From the NCBI GenBank assembly GCA_964368755.1, contig CAYJCR010000010.1, forward strand, positions 1-25,306: DNA of 25,306 nucleotides, given 5' to 3'. Position numbers and translations under genes: made by a program. Shown piece by piece: positions 22,978-25,306 of the stretch (position 1 is its first letter; every line of letters starts with the position of its first letter). The notes under the pieces were generated by a model. That model was not told the DNA's origin and ran no database searches. It saw nothing but the letters and a program-made list of their open reading frames with translations. Source of the DNA: CALVZT01 sp964368755. Lineage in GTDB: Bacteria > Bacillota > Clostridia > Christensenellales > UBA1242.

Positions 22978-24681
22978 TTACATTTTTGCTTTGTATGATT
23001 GGCACCTGTTTATCAATTCTCTTGCATGAGCAATAGAAGTATCACTATCTTCTCCACCAGAGAGCCTTGCAACTTCTTTCTCACCATCAGGCGAACTCAA
23101 CTGTTGAATAGAAGTAATTGTATCATTATTGGAAGAAGTCTTTGATATCAAGTATCTCGCATCAGCCATAGCCGATATCTGAGGCAAATGTGTTACAGAA
23201 AGTACTTGATGAAGTTTGCTGATATTTGCCATCTTACAAGCAATAACATAACCAATGTGTCCGCTTATGCCCGTATCAATCTCATCAAATACAACGGTTT
23301 GTATCTTGTCCTTATCAGCAATAATGTTCTTGATAGCAAGCATAAATCTACTCATTTCGCCACCAGATATAATGTCTGACAAAGGTCTTAATGGTTGACC
23401 AAGATTGGCAGAAAAAACAAATCGTACTTTATCAAACCCATCATAATCGAACGAACATGTGTCGATATCTTTGGCTGGTCTATCTTCAAACTCTACAACA
23501 AAAGATGAATTCTTCATACCAAGGTCGTTGAGTTCTGTAATAACTTTGCCTTCGAACTGTTTAGATATCTCTCTACGTATGTCTGATAAGTTAGAACATT
23601 TGTCATATATCTTATCGAATACGCCAAGTTTGTCTTTTGACAACTTTTTGAGTAATTCCCCACTATCCAATAAATTGTTGTAATCTAATGTTGCTTGAGC
23701 CAAAAACTTCTGTATATCTTCATAACTTGATCCATATTTTTTCTTCATCAATTTGATATTGTCAAGCCTACTATCCACACGATTGAACTCAGCTTCGTCA
23801 AATACAAAATTGTTATTATAATCTTGTATTGAATCAATAATGTCTTCAAGTTCTATTCGTGTACTATCCAATCGCTCTGCCCATGAAGAAAACTCTTCTC
23901 CATACTTGGATATTGAGTACAATTCTGATTGTGCTCTTTTGATAGCGCCAGCGATCTCATTGCTATTACCACCAAGATTGTTATATGAGTTGAGCATAGA
24001 TGTAGCAATCTTTTCTGAATTGATATACTTACTCTTGAGTTCTACTAGTTCTTGCTCTTCATTTTCTTTCAAACCAAAACTATTTATCTCATCTATCTGA
24101 TATTTCAACAAGTCTAAGGTCCTTGCTCTTTGACTCTCATCAGTGCCAAGCGCCATTATTTGCTTACATATATCCTTATATTCGTCAATAAGTTGGGCAA
24201 GTTCTTTTTTCAAAAGACTAAGCTGTTGCTGTCTAAATCCATCTATTATCTTAATATGTTCTTTTTCTTTGAGAAGTGATTGATGCTCGTGTTGCCCATG
24301 TATATCTACAAGATAAGCTGATATGGACTTGAGCATAGCCAAAGATATGAGTTGTCCATTGAATCTAATATCAGATTTGTTATTGGTGGAATAAGTCCTT
24401 GATATCATCATATCTTCTTCAAGTTCAAGACCAAGATCTGTTACAACTTCATGCACTTGTTCAGAAAACGGTGGAGCAAACAATGCTTCAACTCTCATAT
24501 TGTCGCATCCATTACGAATAAGATTCTTGTTAATCTTACCACCCAACACAAAACTAAGAGCATCAATAATAATACTCTTACCAGCACCAGTCTCACCAGA
24601 TAAGACATTGAGCCCATCAACGAACTCCACGGACAACTTATCTATAAGCGCTACATTATTTATCCTCAACGAACTAAGCAT
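22978..24681 (-). CDS. recN: DNA repair protein RecN
   Basis: A 567-residue SMC-like ATPase that acts at DNA double-strand breaks. Walker A GETGAGKS is at 29-36, the ABC signature SGGEMSRFMLA near 440, and Walker B VVFDEIDTGISG near 465, with VTHLPQISAMAD after it. The middle (about 155-370) is coiled coil, as expected, with the short hinge typical of RecN. The length matches the family (about 550-575). GAAGGT lies about 10 bases before the ATG, and the promoter is at 24703-24731. The argR-recN-spoIVB-spo0A order is a well-known Firmicute arrangement. Confidence 0.95.
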   Translation of the reverse strand: MLSSLRINNVALIDKLSVEFVDGLNVLSGETGAGKSIIIDALSFVLGGKINKNLIRNGCDNMRVEALFAPPFSEQVHEVVTDLGLELEEDMMISRTYSTNNKSDIRFNGQLISLAMLKSISAYLVDIHGQHEHQSLLKEKEHIKIIDGFRQQQLSLLKKELAQLIDEYKDICKQIMALGTDESQRARTLDLLKYQIDEINSFGLKENEEQELVELKSKYINSEKIATSMLNSYNNLGGNSNEIAGAIKRAQSELYSISKYGEEFSSWAERLDSTRIELEDIIDSIQDYNNNFVFDEAEFNRVDSRLDNIKLMKKKYGSSYEDIQKFLAQATLDYNNLLDSGELLKKLSKDKLGVFDKIYDKCSNLSDIRREISKQFEGKVITELNDLGMKNSSFVVEFEDRPAKDIDTCSFDYDGFDKVRFVFSANLGQPLRPLSDIISGGEMSRFMLAIKNIIADKDKIQTVVFDEIDTGISGHIGYVIACKMANISKLHQVLSVTHLPQISAMADARYLISKTSSNNDTITSIQQLSSPDGEKEVARLSGGEDSDTSIAHARELINRCQSYKAKM

Positions 24682-24702
24682 ACAATACTACCTTCTTGAT
24701 AG

Positions 24703-24731
24703 ATTATACCAAATAATATTAATATTGACAA
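24703..24731 (-). promoter_or_regulatory. Promoter of recN
   Basis: TTGTCA (24726-24731) and TATAAT (24703-24708) on the minus strand, 17-nt spacer, about 20 bases before the start. It lies between the argR terminator and recN. I see no obvious LexA box. Confidence 0.7.
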
Positions 24732-24744
24732 ACCAATTGGCAAC

Positions 24745-24765
24745 AAAAAAAGCCCTATTGGACTT
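24745..24765 (-). terminator. Terminator of argR
   Basis: On the minus strand, AAGTCC and GGGCTT arms (one T-G pair) with an AATA loop and a T7 run (24745-24751), 6 bases past the argR stop. Confidence 0.75.
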
Positions 24766-24770
24766 CTTGT

Positions 24771-25229
24771 TTATGCAGAGAATATTTCATTAAGCTTGTG
24801 ACAAGCTACATCGGCAGTCTTATTGTCTGGGAAGATGATCATAAGTGTATCATCACCATTAACAACTCCCATAACACCATCGATATTGAACTTATCTATC
24901 ATACCAGTAATACCAAATGACAAGCCTTTGAGTGTTCTTATAACAACTAAGTTCTGAGCAGACTTAATTGATATAACTGCTTCTTTGAACAATATTATAT
25001 GCTTGTTGGATACTTGTTGGTCAGTTGACTCGACTAGGGCATACTTGTATCTATTGCTGTCAGATGACAAAATCTTGATAAGACCCAACTCTTTAATATC
25101 TCTAGAAATTGTAGCCTGTGTTATATCAAAATTCGCTGCTCTAAGCAAAGAGACTAACTCATCTTGAGTCTCAATCTCCTTTGCAGAAATCAAATCTAAT
25201 ATCTTTGATTGACGTGCTGATCTTGCCAT
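24771..25229 (-). CDS. argR: Arginine repressor ArgR
   Basis: A 152-residue transcription factor that controls arginine synthesis and breakdown. The ATG at 25229 is chosen because GAGGAGG lies 8-9 bases upstream and MARSARQSKIL is the usual kind of start; a longer frame to 25277 is not supported. The N-terminal winged helix has the ATISRD recognition helix (Ser42, Arg43). The C-terminal domain carries GVMGVVNGDDTLMII, the GDD arginine-binding motif used for hexamer formation. The gene precedes recN as in many Firmicutes. A candidate ARG box overlaps its promoter, suggesting self-regulation. Confidence 0.95.
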   Translation of the reverse strand: MARSARQSKILDLISAKEIETQDELVSLLRAANFDITQATISRDIKELGLIKILSSDSNRYKYALVESTDQQVSNKHIILFKEAVISIKSAQNLVVIRTLKGLSFGITGMIDKFNIDGVMGVVNGDDTLMIIFPDNKTADVACHKLNEIFSA

Positions 25230-25258
25230 TGTACAAAGCCTCCTCAACATATAATTTG

Positions 25259-25287
25259 TATATGTTTGTATAAACATTCATTGTCAA
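25259..25287 (-). promoter_or_regulatory. argR promoter with candidate ARG box
   Basis: A perfect TTGACA (25282-25287) is on the minus strand; the -10 is weak, CATATA (25259-25264) at 17 nt or TATACA (25257-25262) at 19 nt. The spacer contains AATGAATGTTTATACAAA (25265-25282), close to the ARG-box pattern TGAAT-N4-ATTCA with one mismatch. Confidence 0.45.
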
Positions 25288-25306
25288 AATGTATATTTAT
25301 AAAATC

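Overview
This AT-rich window looks like chromosomal DNA from a low-GC, endospore-forming Bacillota, most likely a member of class Clostridia. The main evidence is the order argR-recN-spoIVB-spo0A at the right end, followed by spoIIM, a purine nucleoside phosphorylase, a DacF-type carboxypeptidase, a site-2 protease, scpA-scpB, ytfJ, a second DacB-type carboxypeptidase, rluB, an HI0933-family flavoprotein, cmk, plsC and rpsA. These genes are commonly neighbours in spore-forming Clostridia. Almost everything reads on the minus strand. The exceptions are one orphan gene and one tRNA at about 7.97-8.88 kb. I found no phage, insertion sequence or CRISPR.

Layout from left to right. At 132-3119 there is an orphan acidic protein, an SDR oxidoreductase, a clostridial-type thymidylate kinase and an unknown membrane protein. 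At 3214-5226 lies an atypical methionyl-tRNA synthetase, with dyad symmetry around its promoter, followed by ribosomal protein L28 (rpmB). At 5770-7830 a tRNA-Thr heads a probable operon of a frameshifted CYTH-domain gene, an S51 peptidase and an RBBP9-like hydrolase with a nine-G tract in its coding region. A divergent tRNA-Val and an orphan gene on the plus strand follow. From 8958 onward come ribosomal S1, plsC, a cmk-like kinase and the HI0933 flavoprotein. Next are rluB, dacB, ytfJ and a DUF2953 protein, then scpB, scpA and an M50 protease. The last block is dacF, PNP, spoIIM, spo0A-like, spoIVB, recN and argR.

Many transcription units are bounded by visible terminators and sigma-A-type promoters. 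The housekeeping units cover chromosome segregation (ScpAB), DNA repair (RecN), cell-wall and spore-wall maturation (two S11 carboxypeptidases), translation (S1, L28, RluB, tRNAs) and nucleotide and lipid metabolism (Tmk, Cmk-like, PNP, PlsC). The sporulation genes spoIVB, spoIIM, dacF and ytfJ suggest the organism sporulates or recently did.

The main surprises are several core proteins in canonical neighbourhoods that have lost family-defining residues. The Spo0A-like protein has a receiver without the acidic pair, the Thr/Ser switch or the conserved Lys. The Cmk-like protein lacks most of the CMP-binding motifs. The MetRS-like enzyme has a degenerate KMSKS and a large insertion. The PNP has an altered purine pocket, and ScpB carries a very acidic tail of about 85 residues. 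The Spo0A-like pseudo-receiver is the most likely sign of unusual regulation.
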